The notes: a model not told the origin generated them from the sequence alone. Positions 8,988-17,981 are shown, numbered from the stretch's first letter. The stretch: DNA of 64,000 nt from Desulfobulbus oligotrophicus (GCF_016446285.1 NZ_CP054140.1:2027501-2091500); one strand, 5' to 3'. Program-made: numbers and translations.

Positions 8988-10631
8988 TTACCCCTGCTCA
9001 CGGATCCAGCTCTTGAGTACATGGGCACTGAACACCGGATCGTTGTCCACCCCTTTCCTGATCTTTTCCAGGATGTCCAGAGGTGGTGATTCCATGGCCG
9101 TCCTGTAGGCTGAGCCGCCGATCAGGGTGTCAACAGCAGGATGACCGCTCTCCGCATCAGTGAGCGGCTCACGTGTCTGTTCAGCCTCCATCTGCTCCAC
9201 GGTTTTGAAGTGCTGGGTCACATCCTTGCGCAACACACTCATCAGGGGTCGGATCAGCAGCAAATAGAGAAGAAGACCGCCGATCAGGACAAGACCGTAG
9301 CGAATAAACGGCAGGTAGTGATAGAGCCGGTTATCCAGACCATCGGTATCGCTCTGTTCTGCAGAGGCAAGAAAGGGCATGGAGGTCACTTCAATCTTAT
9401 CACCACGGGAACTGTCCAGGCCCAGAGCCGATGCCACCATGGTTTCAACAGCCTTTATTTCACTGGTCGATCGGGGTTCTGTTGCAGACGGTTCTTTGTC
9501 TTTTGCCGGTATAACCTTATCAGCGATCAGGACAGAAACCGAGAGTCTGCTGATCGTGCCAATGGGATTGGTTGTTTTGGAGACAACTTTACTGATCTCA
9601 TAGTTGGTGATGCGCTGGGAACGGCTTGTCGGCGGAGTGGTACCGGATATTTGCGTACCAGGACCTTCCAGGTTGGATTGAACTCCAGGGATACCGCCGG
9701 TGATTTCAGAGCCAGATTTTTCCTCGCTCACCTGTTCACTCCGTACCACCGGTTCTTCAGGATCAAAGGTCTCTTCGGTCTTTTCAGTTTTGGCAAAATC
9801 CAGTGTTGCACTGACTCGTACCATGGCATTCTGCGGGCCAAGCGACTTGTCGAGCAGGGCCTGCGCCCGATCTTCAAGCCGCTGTTCAATCTGCATCTGA
9901 AACTCGAGCATGTCGGGTGACAGGGCATTGCCCATACCCTTGTCACCGATGCGGGAAAGCACAGTCCCATTCTGGTCTATAACAGTGACATGCGAGGGCT
10001 CCAGCTCTTCTATGGAGCTGGAAACCAGATGCACAATGCCCTCGATCTGCGGTTCACTCAATCGTTTGCCTGGAGCCAGTTTGATGATGACCGAGGCAGT
10101 GGCCGGTTTTTGCTGATCCCGGAACAACCGTTTTTCCGGTAAAGCCAGATGCACGCGAGCTGATTCCACCGGGCCTAAAGAGGTGATGGTTCGCGTCAGT
10201 TCTCCCTGCAGCGCCCTGGAATAGTTGACCTTCTGAACAAAATCAGTGAGCGCAAACGACTGCTTATCAAAAATTTCAAATCCCACCCCGCCCCCCTGGG
10301 GTAAACCAAGGGTTGCCAGGCTCAGTCGGGTTTCATGAATATTTTTGGCGGGAATGAGGATGTTGTGCCCATTGTTGGCAAGCTGATAGGGCATGTTCTG
10401 GCCCTTCATCCACTCAACAACGGCAGAGGCATCTGCGTCGGCCAGGTTGCCGTACAGGAGCTGATAGTCTGCGGTTCGGGCCTGCACGATAATCCAGGTG
10501 AAAAGCCCGAGCGTGATGACGGTAACCGCACCCAGGGCGATTTTTCGTGACAGAGGCCAGCCGGCTATAACGGTTATCAGGTTTTGCCAGCCGGCTTTTA
10601 CTTTTGAAGCGGCATCATTCTGTTCGGCCAT
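8988..10631 (-). CDS. fliF: Flagellar MS-ring protein FliF
   Basis: FliF builds the MS ring, the base of the basal body in the inner membrane. The 547-residue protein has two membrane segments, one near residues 28-50 (IALGAVTVITLGLFTWIIVQ) and one near residue 440 (IRYGLVLIGGLLLYLLLIRP). Between them is the periplasmic ring-building part with LPQGGGVGFEIFDKQSFALT, RALQGELTRTITSLGPVESA and the RVHLALPEKRLF motif. The C-terminal cytoplasmic tail ends in VLKSWIREQG, the FliG-binding segment. All parts expected of a full-length protein are present. Confidence 0.97.
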   Translation of the reverse strand: MAEQNDAASKVKAGWQNLITVIAGWPLSRKIALGAVTVITLGLFTWIIVQARTADYQLLYGNLADADASAVVEWMKGQNMPYQLANNGHNILIPAKNIHETRLSLATLGLPQGGGVGFEIFDKQSFALTDFVQKVNYSRALQGELTRTITSLGPVESARVHLALPEKRLFRDQQKPATASVIIKLAPGKRLSEPQIEGIVHLVSSSIEELEPSHVTVIDQNGTVLSRIGDKGMGNALSPDMLEFQMQIEQRLEDRAQALLDKSLGPQNAMVRVSATLDFAKTEKTEETFDPEEPVVRSEQVSEEKSGSEITGGIPGVQSNLEGPGTQISGTTPPTSRSQRITNYEISKVVSKTTNPIGTISRLSVSVLIADKVIPAKDKEPSATEPRSTSEIKAVETMVASALGLDSSRGDKIEVTSMPFLASAEQSDTDGLDNRLYHYLPFIRYGLVLIGGLLLYLLLIRPLMSVLRKDVTQHFKTVEQMEAEQTREPLTDAESGHPAVDTLIGGSAYRTAMESPPLDILEKIRKGVDNDPVFSAHVLKSWIREQG

Positions 10632-10693
10632 GAGAGGTCTCTATGTGATTTTGCATGTCTGCTGGACAAAGATGAACGAAAAAACAGTTCGGG

Positions 10694-10987
10694 TTAAACC
10701 TGCATGCGCATGATCTCTTGATAGGCATCAATGGCCTTGTTGCGAACCTGGACCATATAACGCAGAGAGATGTCAGCCTTTTCCATGGCGATCATCGCGT
10801 CATGCAGATTTTTTTCATCACCGGTGTGTACCTGCTGGACGGCCTGATCCGCAGCCTGCTGCAAGGCGTCTGTCTGGCCGACCATGGCTGTCAGCATGTC
10901 ACTGAAGCTGGTTTCCGCCTGGCGAAGCTGAGACTGTGGTGACTGAGACGGTTGTTGGATGGTGGTCAGGGCTGTAAGGGCCTCCAT
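10694..10987 (-). CDS. fliE: Flagellar hook-basal body complex protein FliE
   Basis: FliE is the adaptor between the MS ring and the proximal rod and is among the first export substrates. The 97-residue protein has the FliE pattern SFSDMLTAMVGQTDALQQAA followed by VHTGDEKNLHDAMIAMEKAD and the C-terminal YMVQVRNKAIDAYQEIMRMQ. It follows flgC by three bases. The length and C-terminal helix are normal. Confidence 0.96.
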   Translation of the reverse strand: MEALTALTTIQQPSQSPQSQLRQAETSFSDMLTAMVGQTDALQQAADQAVQQVHTGDEKNLHDAMIAMEKADISLRYMVQVRNKAIDAYQEIMRMQV

Positions 10988-10990
10988 TGC

Positions 10991-11428
10991 TTATCTCCCG
11001 ATTTCAAGTGCTTTAAGCGCCATGCGTTTAGCTGATTTGATGATGGTGGTGTTGGCCTCGTAGGAACGGGTGGCCGACATCATGTCAACGGTCTCTTTGA
11101 GCACACTGATGTTGGGCAGCTCCACATACCCGTCTTCCTGTGCATCCGGATGAGCAGGATCGTATATCCGTTGCGGCGGACTGGTATCTTCCACGATCTG
11201 AGCGACTTTTACCCCCTGGATACCGGTTTGACCGGTGACCGAGGCATGCAGGTGCTGTTTGAAAGACAGTGGTTCGGTCTGGAAGACAACGGACTTTTTC
11301 CGGTAAGGCCCTCCCTCCGGCGTTGAGGTGGTCTCAGCATTGGCCAGGTTGGCGCTGATGGTGTTGAGCCTGGTGGTCTGTGCCTTCAGACCCGAGGCCG
11401 CGATGTTAAAGGTGGTGAAAATGTCCAT
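10991..11428 (-). CDS. flgC: Flagellar proximal rod protein FlgC
   Basis: FlgC is one of the proximal rod subunits that cross the periplasm. The 145-residue protein begins with the rod signature FTTFNIAASGLKAQTTRLNT followed by ISANLANAETTSTPEGGPYR. It ends with VDMMSATRSYEANTTIIKSA, the conserved C-terminal rod helix. The gene lies between flgB and fliE in the standard flgB-flgC-fliE order. Nothing unusual is seen. Confidence 0.97.
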   Translation of the reverse strand: MDIFTTFNIAASGLKAQTTRLNTISANLANAETTSTPEGGPYRKKSVVFQTEPLSFKQHLHASVTGQTGIQGVKVAQIVEDTSPPQRIYDPAHPDAQEDGYVELPNISVLKETVDMMSATRSYEANTTIIKSAKRMALKALEIGR

Positions 11429-11466
11429 ACAAGACTCCTTAAACGAGGTGTAAAGCTTCTGTAAAT

Positions 11467-11880
11467 TTAGGCACCGCCGTTGGCGGCATACTTGAGCAAC
11501 GCGATTTTTTTGTTGAGCATGGTGACCGCGGTCTCATACAGGATCTCATTCTCCGAGAGTTTGACCATCTCCTGATCAACACTGATGGTATTGTTGTCAC
11601 CGATACCGGTGGTGTCCCGGCTGATGGTCACGGTTCCGTGAACGTGCTCAAGACTGTCCGGCGCCACCGGGATGTGGCCGGCATGGGTGGTGACACTGCG
11701 CATCCCGGTATCGGTTACTGCACCGCGCAGCGCCTCTTCAAAGGTAAATGACTGGGCTGCATAACCGGGGGTTTCCGCGTTCGCTATGTTGGAGCTGATA
11801 ATTTCCTGATTTTTTGTCCTGAGATCCAGAACTTTATGCAGCAGCTGCATGGTACGGTCCAGTTGATGTATGCTTGACAC
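11467..11880 (-). CDS. flgB: Flagellar proximal rod protein FlgB
   Basis: FlgB is a proximal rod subunit, assembled just above FliE. The 137-residue protein has the rod core LDLRTKNQEIISSNIANAET followed by PGYAAQSFTFEEAL near the N-terminus. The C-terminal block has ISVDQEMVKLSENEILYETA and VTMLNKKIALLKYA. It is the first classical flagellar gene of the operon, 21 bases after the stop of the large TPR gene. A flgB directly behind this TPR gene implies the TPR product is part of the same regulon. Confidence 0.96.
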   Translation of the reverse strand: MSSIHQLDRTMQLLHKVLDLRTKNQEIISSNIANAETPGYAAQSFTFEEALRGAVTDTGMRSVTTHAGHIPVAPDSLEHVHGTVTISRDTTGIGDNNTISVDQEMVKLSENEILYETAVTMLNKKIALLKYAANGGA

Positions 11881-11901
11881 AGGTATCTCCAGGTAGTGGC
11901 A

Positions 11902-14346
11902 TCAGAGCCGGGTGGTTGGGGGTTTGTTGGGCAAAAGTTCCAGAATCTCCGCTTCTTGACGGGCCAGTTTTCTCCACAGAGGGTCTGATCCTTTGTCGGC
12001 TACTTCTTGAAACAGTTTAAGTGCCTGCATTGATTTGTCTTGTTGTGCAGCAATCTGTGCCAAGCGGAACAGTGCCTGGTCATCGGTCGGGGCATGCTCT
12101 CGAACCTGCTGAAACAACGGCTCGGCCAGAGTCGGTTCACCCGTCTGAAAGTACGATTCCGCCAGCCGGCGCAGGGAATCTGGCGGCAGCTCTGAGCGGA
12201 GAGCAGACTGGGTGAGGGTGGCAATCACATTTTGCCAGTCATTTTTTTCAAAGTACAGGCGTCCTTTTAAAAGTTCTGTTTCGAGAAACTGCGGCTGGGA
12301 GGTGTCTTTGGTCAGCGTAAGGGCCTGCTCAAGCTGGCCGGAGGCATACAGTGCCTGCATCTTGTACCTGTGGATGGCTGTCAGATCTTTACCCTTGGGG
12401 TAGCGTACCTGATAGCGATCCGCATATTCCTGCACCTGCACAAAGAAACCCGAGGCAAACAGCTCTTTGATAAGCGGCAGATAAACAGTTTCTTTTGTTG
12501 CTTCAGGGGAGACCTCGAAAAGATACTGATAGGTCTGTAAGGCCTGATCAGTCAGGCCAAGTTGAGTGTAGGCACGGGCGAGATCATACAACACGTCGGT
12601 ATCAAGCCAGCCGTGTATAAAAAGTTGTCTGTTCTGTTTGGCCAGGACCAGGGCCTTGACATACTGTTCACTTTGCACCAGCTGCTGAATGAGAACAGGC
12701 AACTGCTGGATCAGCAGAGCAGCTGTTTCGGTACGTAACGCACCGGATTGAAAGCTGCGAAGCAACTGCCTGCACTGGTGCACACTCTTTTCATGCTCCT
12801 TGGACAAGGCATTGACCAGAGCCTGTTTAAAAGCACTCTCTTCACGAAGGGGGATTGACCCGGCCGTGGTTGCCAGGGTCCCGTAAGTCGCTTCAGCATC
12901 CCGTGCCTTCAGCCGGTTCGAAGTGAACTCAATGTCTGTCTGCTTGAGGGTGGCACGCATGCCGCCCTCTGTTTTCGGAAAGGCCTCCCGAATCTGCTGG
13001 AACTCCTTACTCCCCCGTTTTGCCATGGCGGGAATGTGCAGCTGCGACATGGCCAGCCTGAACAGCACCAGGTCTGACTGTGGCTTACCGGTCAGCAGGT
13101 CGCTGAGCCTCTGATAGCATGTGGCGGCCTCACTATAAACACGGGCAGAGTACAGTGCGTCTGCAAACCGGGCAAGTGACATGGGATCAGTCTGCAGGAG
13201 TGTGGATCGACTGTTTATATCCAGGTAAGCAGACAGGGCATCGTCCTTCCGGTCTCGTGCGGCCAGCAGATCCGCCCGGCGAAGATCCCGTATCTGCACC
13301 AGGACCGGATCACTGCTGATGACGGCATCGGCCAGCCGTTCATCCGCCTCGGTGAAACGGCCTGCCATGATGGCCATTTCCGCCTCCAGAAGATGCAGGG
13401 ATCCGGTGAAGGGGAGCGTACCCAGTGTTTTCCGAAGGGTGCGCAGCTCATAGTAGGCATCAATGTACTCACCTTGTGAGGCCTGCTGGTAAATAAGCAG
13501 CAGATTGGCCAGGCCGGCCATGAGTGAATCAGGATACTGCACCATGATCTTTTGGAGCAGGATATACGGTTCTTGGTATGCGCCGGCCCTGGTCAGGCAT
13601 TCGGCATAGGTAAGAACCAGTCGCTCCTTGATTTTCTCATCGAGGCTCTGGGTTAACCGTTCACGCAGAAGCGGGCCGAGTTGTTGCCATTGTTTGTTGA
13701 AAAACAGGCGCTGCATCTCTTCGGGCAACCACTCATCCAGAGAAGATTGAGGCAAGAGCGCCTCTGCCAGGGGAGAGGGGGGCAGATGAAAGTGCGGAGG
13801 GGTGATAATCTCCACCGGCAACTCATAGGCAGTGAAAAAAGAGCGCCAGTCTTTTGAGAACTGTGTTGCCTCCACCGGGTTGAAGACATCATCAGAGGTG
13901 TGCTTGACCACTGGGATTCCGTGTAGTTTAGATGACACCTCCGGTGTTGAGGCGGAAAGCTGGTTGCCCAGCAGAATGTCAAGGGTCAGCTGCCGGGTGT
14001 TTTTAGTACTGGTGACATTGACCAGCTGCGGTGGATAACGAAAATAGAGGGAAACAAACAACGACTTCTGCTCTGTTCTGGTCGTCAGTTTGATCATCCT
14101 GCTGTCTGTTGCCGGTGTTTTGAAGTCCGCAGCCAGGGTGGTGTCAATAAATTCGAGATCAACTCTCCGTCCGCTGGTTGCCATCTTATAGGCAGGCAGC
14201 GGGTTGACATTAAAGATTAAAAAAATCCGGGCTGGCTCATCGCGGCGATCGATACCGTTAAGAACGGCAGCTGCCGCAGCTTCATTGACAAACAGCAGTG
14301 TCGCAACAGCGAGCAGCAGATGAGTTATGAACAAAGAACGGGTCAT
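11902..14346 (-). CDS. Large secreted TPR-repeat protein, first gene of the flagellar operon
   Basis: I do not recognise a named gene. The 814-residue product starts with a signal peptide (FITHLLLAVATLLFVNEAAA). A beta-rich segment of about 120 residues follows and resembles an AMIN-like or secretin-associated fold (ARIFLIFNVNPLPAYKMATS, then RRVDLEFIDTTL). The rest is a long series of TPR-type helical pairs, for example LARAYTQLGLTDQALQTYQY and LAESYFQTGEPTLAEPLFQQ. It lies directly behind a sigma-54-type promoter and 21 bases before flgB. A role as a periplasmic scaffold in basal-body or motor assembly is plausible. This is inference from export signal, repeats and operon position. Confidence 0.7.
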   Translation of the reverse strand: MTRSLFITHLLLAVATLLFVNEAAAAAVLNGIDRRDEPARIFLIFNVNPLPAYKMATSGRRVDLEFIDTTLAADFKTPATDSRMIKLTTRTEQKSLFVSLYFRYPPQLVNVTSTKNTRQLTLDILLGNQLSASTPEVSSKLHGIPVVKHTSDDVFNPVEATQFSKDWRSFFTAYELPVEIITPPHFHLPPSPLAEALLPQSSLDEWLPEEMQRLFFNKQWQQLGPLLRERLTQSLDEKIKERLVLTYAECLTRAGAYQEPYILLQKIMVQYPDSLMAGLANLLLIYQQASQGEYIDAYYELRTLRKTLGTLPFTGSLHLLEAEMAIMAGRFTEADERLADAVISSDPVLVQIRDLRRADLLAARDRKDDALSAYLDINSRSTLLQTDPMSLARFADALYSARVYSEAATCYQRLSDLLTGKPQSDLVLFRLAMSQLHIPAMAKRGSKEFQQIREAFPKTEGGMRATLKQTDIEFTSNRLKARDAEATYGTLATTAGSIPLREESAFKQALVNALSKEHEKSVHQCRQLLRSFQSGALRTETAALLIQQLPVLIQQLVQSEQYVKALVLAKQNRQLFIHGWLDTDVLYDLARAYTQLGLTDQALQTYQYLFEVSPEATKETVYLPLIKELFASGFFVQVQEYADRYQVRYPKGKDLTAIHRYKMQALYASGQLEQALTLTKDTSQPQFLETELLKGRLYFEKNDWQNVIATLTQSALRSELPPDSLRRLAESYFQTGEPTLAEPLFQQVREHAPTDDQALFRLAQIAAQQDKSMQALKLFQEVADKGSDPLWRKLARQEAEILELLPNKPPTTRL

Positions 14347-14386
14347 ACGGTCTGTTTACCTCTACTTTTCATGGTGTTTTCTTTTA

Positions 14387-14402
14387 AGCAATAAGTGTTC
14401 CA
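14387..14402 (-). promoter_or_regulatory. Putative sigma-54 (-24/-12) promoter for the TPR-flgBC-fliEFGHIJ operon
   Basis: On the minus strand the site reads TGGAAC-N5-TTGCT, a one-mismatch fit to TGGCAC-N5-TTGCT, with GG and GC exactly 10 bases apart. It lies about 40 bases upstream of the TPR gene start, so transcription would begin roughly 30 bases before the ATG. This is the better of the two sigma-54 sites in the flagellar cluster. Confidence 0.7.
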
Positions 14403-14868
14403 TCCCGTTTGTGATGTTCACCGGTATTTTGATTATGATGGATTCAATGACCGTAAGAGCAGTCTACATGCCTGTTGTTGTTTATATGTGACGGTATTTT
14501 GGCAGATCCGCCACAGAGTGCTTCTGGGGACGAGTCAATTTGCAGACAGAGACGGGGGAGGAAAAGCCGGGAGAACGGCAGTTCAGTGGGATAGCGATGA
14601 AAGAGCAGATATACGGTAATGAACAGCAAATCTGGTAAACTTTTTGCTTTCTGTAGTGCATCAGGTCTATGCTGAAGTTGTATGCAGTCGCCGGTGTTCC
14701 GGCAGCCTGTAGACGTTGCCGGCGTCAACAGCAACCTATCGGCAAGTAGGTAACCGGTGCAAATGTACCAACCTCATCGTTGAAGCGTGCCGAAAAAAAG
14801 TGTTTTCTTGTCCGGGAAATCATGTCGCCCTGGAGAAGAGGCAGATCCCCTGACAACTTTTGAGAGAA
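14403..14868. other. Intergenic region between the flagellar operon and the CheX-like gene
   Basis: No convincing coding sequence is seen on either strand. The right half (about 14690-14790) is rich in short inverted repeats such as ACCTA/TAGGT and two CCGG-containing stems. It could form a structured 5' leader for the plus-strand gene. It does not match any riboswitch consensus I know well enough to name. No second sigma-54 site with correct spacing was found on the plus strand. Confidence 0.5.
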
Positions 14869-15978
14869 ATGAGCAGAGTGCAACCAACACATGATATGGA
14901 TCAGCACCATACATTGGTCGATGATGTGCTGCATGGGGCAACAGTACAGGTCTGTGAGGAGGTCAGTGCCCTGTTAAGCGGTTCTCTTCAGGTGACTCTT
15001 GAAAAAGGACTGCTGTTAAACAAGAGACAGTGCCTCGAAAAAATGCAGGGCAAACAGGTCATGGCCCGGCTCACGGTAACAGGTGAAGAGGGGACGCAAG
15101 ACGCCTATTTCTCGGTGCCGTTGAAGACTGCTGTCTATCTGGGAGGTGCACTGATCATGCTTCCCATGATGGCACTGGATGAGATGGTTGCTGCTGATAC
15201 CTATGATGACGATGTGCAGGATGCCTACAGTGAGATCGTCGAGATCATTGCCGCCGGGTATACGGCTGTTTTTGCGCAGCAGTATCCAGGCAAACCGGAG
15301 CTTGTCAAAACAGCTGTGGAACCGGTGTCACCGGCGGAGATCGATCCTGAAGCAGATGATCTTGTTGCCCGGCAGACCTACTATTGCATCCATGGTCACC
15401 TCCAATACAATGAACATGATATCGGCGAGTTGCACTTTCTTCTTCCTGCCGGCGTTGTCGGACTGGCGGAGGAGCGGCTTTTTGCAGGGCAGCAGGAGTC
15501 TTTCGGAGAGGAGCAGGTGCAACATCCGGAACATGACTATGTCTCGGGTACGGTCAATGGGACAGTGCCGACCTCTACACTACAGTCAGGTGTTGATGCA
15601 AGTAGTGCGGATATCCTGCTGGTGACAGATGATGCGCAGGGTGCTGAACACATGGCCGCTGTTTTAGCGGAAATGGGGTTTTCCTGCCGTCTTCTATCGT
15701 TTAAGGATCCGATTAACAGCGTGCCCTCTGCTGAGGTGCAGCTGATTTTTTTAGTGATGCGAGAGCCGAGCGAGCAGGCCTTTGGTGCGGCCATAAAGAT
15801 CAGTGCAACCGGTCTGTCGGTTCCCATGGTGGCGGCAGGACCTGTCTGGACCAGGTCGCTGGTGCTCAAAGCGGTGAAGTACGGGGCCTGTGACATACTT
15901 ATCACACCGGCATCCGCCGGGGATATCCGCGAGATACTGGCGGTTAACTTGGTGAAAAAGTTATCAGAACCTGCCTGA
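14869..15978 (+). CDS. CheX/CheC-like domain protein with C-terminal degenerate receiver domain
   Basis: The 369-residue product (ATG 14869; an upstream TTG or an ATG eight codons downstream are alternatives) has two parts. Residues ~1-190 look like the CheX/CheC fold, with MARLTVTGEEG, FSVPLKTAVYLGGALIMLP and the helix DAYSEIVEIIAAGYTAVF. In that helix the family motif ExxN is changed to ExxE. Residues ~245-365 follow a response-regulator receiver layout, from ILLVTDDAQGAEHM to KYGACDILITPASAGDI. The phospho-acceptor Asp is replaced (LIFLVM), and the usual Thr/Ser and Lys are Ala and Thr. The protein is therefore probably a non-phosphorylatable signalling adaptor. It lies beside the flagellar cluster, so a role in motility control is likely. 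Confidence 0.6.
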   Translation: MSRVQPTHDMDQHHTLVDDVLHGATVQVCEEVSALLSGSLQVTLEKGLLLNKRQCLEKMQGKQVMARLTVTGEEGTQDAYFSVPLKTAVYLGGALIMLPMMALDEMVAADTYDDDVQDAYSEIVEIIAAGYTAVFAQQYPGKPELVKTAVEPVSPAEIDPEADDLVARQTYYCIHGHLQYNEHDIGELHFLLPAGVVGLAEERLFAGQQESFGEEQVQHPEHDYVSGTVNGTVPTSTLQSGVDASSADILLVTDDAQGAEHMAAVLAEMGFSCRLLSFKDPINSVPSAEVQLIFLVMREPSEQAFGAAIKISATGLSVPMVAAGPVWTRSLVLKAVKYGACDILITPASAGDIREILAVNLVKKLSEPA

Positions 15979-15986
15979 TCTTCTTT

Positions 15987-17060
15987 TCATTCTTCAGCCC
16001 AGTTGTCGGTGAGTTCCTTTTTTTTGATTTTTTCCAGGAGGGTGGTGCGTTTGAGGTTTAACAGACGTGCCGCTTCTTTTTTGTTGCCCTGCGTTATTTT
16101 CAGGGCATGGACAATCAACTGTGTTTCAAAGTCATTGACCAGCGCATTAAAATCAACTTCACCCTTTACCCATTCTTCTGATACAGGGGGCGATGTGGGG
16201 GAGAAAAGCTGCGACTGTTCCCATCGCGTCTCATTGGCGGTCTGTTGCTGAGATGCGCTCGGCGGCGAGGGGGCAGATGCGGTGAGGGGATCACGATACT
16301 TATCGGGCAGATCGGGATAACCGACGGTGGCACCACTGTGGAGGATCGACATGTGCTGGATGAGATTTTCCAGTTCACGGACATTGCCGCGCCAGGAATA
16401 GTTTGTCAGGGATCGAAGTGCGGACTGATCGAATCCGAGAAAAGGATTCTTTTTACTTTTGCCGAGAAGTTCAATAAAGTGTTTCACCAGCAGCGGGATG
16501 TCCTCTACTCGTGCACGCAGCGGTGGAATGGAGACTGGAACAACATTGAGGCGATAGTACAGGTCCTCGCGAAAGCGCCCTTCAGCAACCATCTGTTCAA
16601 GATCACAGTGGGTGGCTGCAATGATACGTACATCCACGGCTATCGGTTTTAATCCGCCGACAGGTTCGAACTGCCGTTCCTGGAGCACTCTCAGCAGTTT
16701 CGCTTGCAACATCGGTTTCATGTCACCGATTTCATCGAGGAACAGTGAGCCGCGATGGGCGTACTCAATACGACCGACTTTGGGGCTGACAGCACCGGTA
16801 AAGGCACCTTTCGTGTAGCCGAACAGCTCGCTTTCCAGCAGGTCATCAGGGATGGCTGCGCAGTTGACCGGAACAAAGTGATAACTGCTCCGGGGGCTGT
16901 ACTGATGTATGGCCTTGGCAACCAGCTCTTTGCCTGTTCCTGATTCACCCTGGATGAGAACAGTGCTGGAGCCATCCTGGGCTAACTTGTCAATCAGCTT
17001 AAACAGCTGCTGCATGACTGGGCTTCGACCGATTATGCCGCAAAACATATCACTGGACAT
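15987..17060 (-). CDS. Sigma-54-dependent transcriptional activator without receiver domain (FlrC/FleQ-type)
   Basis: This is an AAA+ enhancer-binding protein that remodels sigma-54 polymerase. Near the N-terminus it has Walker A GESGTGKE, then ELFGYTKGAFTGAVSPK with the GAFTGA loop that contacts sigma-54. Walker B GSLFLDEIGDM and the sensor regions (RFREDLYYRLNVVPVSIPPL) follow. The C-terminus carries a Fis-type helix-turn-helix (GNKKEAARLLNLKRTTLLEK). There is no receiver or GAF domain; the protein starts almost directly with the ATPase. ATG 17060 is preferred, and a GTG eight codons upstream is possible. It lies close to two sigma-54-type flagellar promoters, so it probably activates flagellar genes. 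What controls it is not visible here. Confidence 0.85.
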   Translation of the reverse strand: MSSDMFCGIIGRSPVMQQLFKLIDKLAQDGSSTVLIQGESGTGKELVAKAIHQYSPRSSYHFVPVNCAAIPDDLLESELFGYTKGAFTGAVSPKVGRIEYAHRGSLFLDEIGDMKPMLQAKLLRVLQERQFEPVGGLKPIAVDVRIIAATHCDLEQMVAEGRFREDLYYRLNVVPVSIPPLRARVEDIPLLVKHFIELLGKSKKNPFLGFDQSALRSLTNYSWRGNVRELENLIQHMSILHSGATVGYPDLPDKYRDPLTASAPSPPSASQQQTANETRWEQSQLFSPTSPPVSEEWVKGEVDFNALVNDFETQLIVHALKITQGNKKEAARLLNLKRTTLLEKIKKKELTDNWAEE

Positions 17061-17492
17061 GGCGTATCTGGAAGGTATCTCCACAAGTGTATACGTGATC
17101 AGACGTGTGTTCTTTGCTTGTTTCTGCTGTACGGGGCATCAACAGAAAAACGGTCCCCAAGGGCTCATCGCCGGCCTTTCTCATGTCAATATTATGACAA
17201 ACAAGGGGTTGCCCGCGGTTTGCGCATCGAACGTGTATCTGTGTTGACAATCAACATATTTTCAATAAAACCGTCTCTGCCTGTACGACTGAAAATCCAT
17301 GACTGTTGCTCATGGGCACCAGAAGTGAATCAGACGTAACAGAAAGCCATAAAAATACGATTTTCTGATATGCTATCATAAATGAACCTCGATGTACAAG
17401 AGACTTGCCCTCAAACGTGTCATTATTTTGACGGCGCTGGGGTGACAGACGCTGTTCTTCCTCTACTTTTAGTTGACAGGCAAGCTGAGCCT
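17061..17492. other. Intergenic region upstream of the activator and nuclease genes
   Basis: The region separates two divergent genes. A TTGACA at 17244-17249 lies inside a small palindrome GTTGA-CAA-TCAAC. The bases 16 positions downstream (TAAAAC) make only a poor -10 element, so a plus-strand promoter here is weak evidence. The reading frame of the downstream nuclease stays open back to 17382, but nothing in that extension looks like protein. I see no RNA gene. Confidence 0.4.
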
Positions 17493-17981
17493 ATGCGGTT
17501 GTTGGTCGGATTTTTTAAAGTGCTGATCCTTTTTTGGGTGCTTTTGTGGGCAACAACCGTTGGTGCCTGGGAGGGTGTGGTGACGAAAGTTCTTGATGGC
17601 GACTCAATGTTGGTGAAACAGAAAAAGCGAACAGTCACGGTCCGGCTGTACGGCATTGATTGTCCCGAATACAACCAGCCCTATGCGTCTGCCGCCAAGA
17701 AGACGGTACAAAAGATGGTTCTCGGTCAAAAGGTGCGGATACAACCAATGGGTACTGATCAGTACAGGCGAACGGTCGGCCTGGTGACGTTCCGGGGGCA
17801 GATACTCAATGTTGAGCTTGTCCGGCGAGGGTTGGCCTGGGTGTATCCCCGTTACTGCAAAAAACAGCCCCTTTGTCGTCAGCTGCGTGACATCGAAGGC
17901 GTTGCCCGGACAAACAGAATCGGGCTCTGGCAAAGATCAGCCCCGGTTCCTCCATGGAAGTGGAGACAGCATCGCCGCTGA
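17493..17981 (+). CDS. Secreted thermonuclease (SNase family)
   Basis: The 162-residue product is a staphylococcal-nuclease-like endonuclease that cleaves DNA and RNA with Ca2+. It begins with a hydrophobic signal (MRLLVGFFKVLILFWVLLWA), so the ATG at 17493 is preferred over an in-frame ATG 37 codons upstream. The SNase fold shows VTKVLDGDSMLV, VRLYGIDCPEYNQPYASAAK (active-site Arg), DQYRRTVGLV (second Arg) and LVRRGLAWVYPRYC. A Cys-rich short insert YCKKQPLC precedes the C-terminal GLWQRSAPVPPWKWR, which is typical of bacterial homologues. Likely periplasmic or secreted. It stands alone and shows no operon partner. Confidence 0.88.
   Translation: MRLLVGFFKVLILFWVLLWATTVGAWEGVVTKVLDGDSMLVKQKKRTVTVRLYGIDCPEYNQPYASAAKKTVQKMVLGQKVRIQPMGTDQYRRTVGLVTFRGQILNVELVRRGLAWVYPRYCKKQPLCRQLRDIEGVARTNRIGLWQRSAPVPPWKWRQHRR

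Noticed and set aside
14690-14800. Possible c-di-GMP (GEMM) or other riboswitch in the leader of the CheX-like gene
   Set aside because: Short stems are present, but the conserved GEMM-type internal sequences could not be found on either strand.
17244-17272. Sigma-70 promoter for the nuclease gene
   Set aside because: The -35 box is perfect, but no acceptable -10 box exists at 16-18 bases; kept only as a remark in the intergenic entry.
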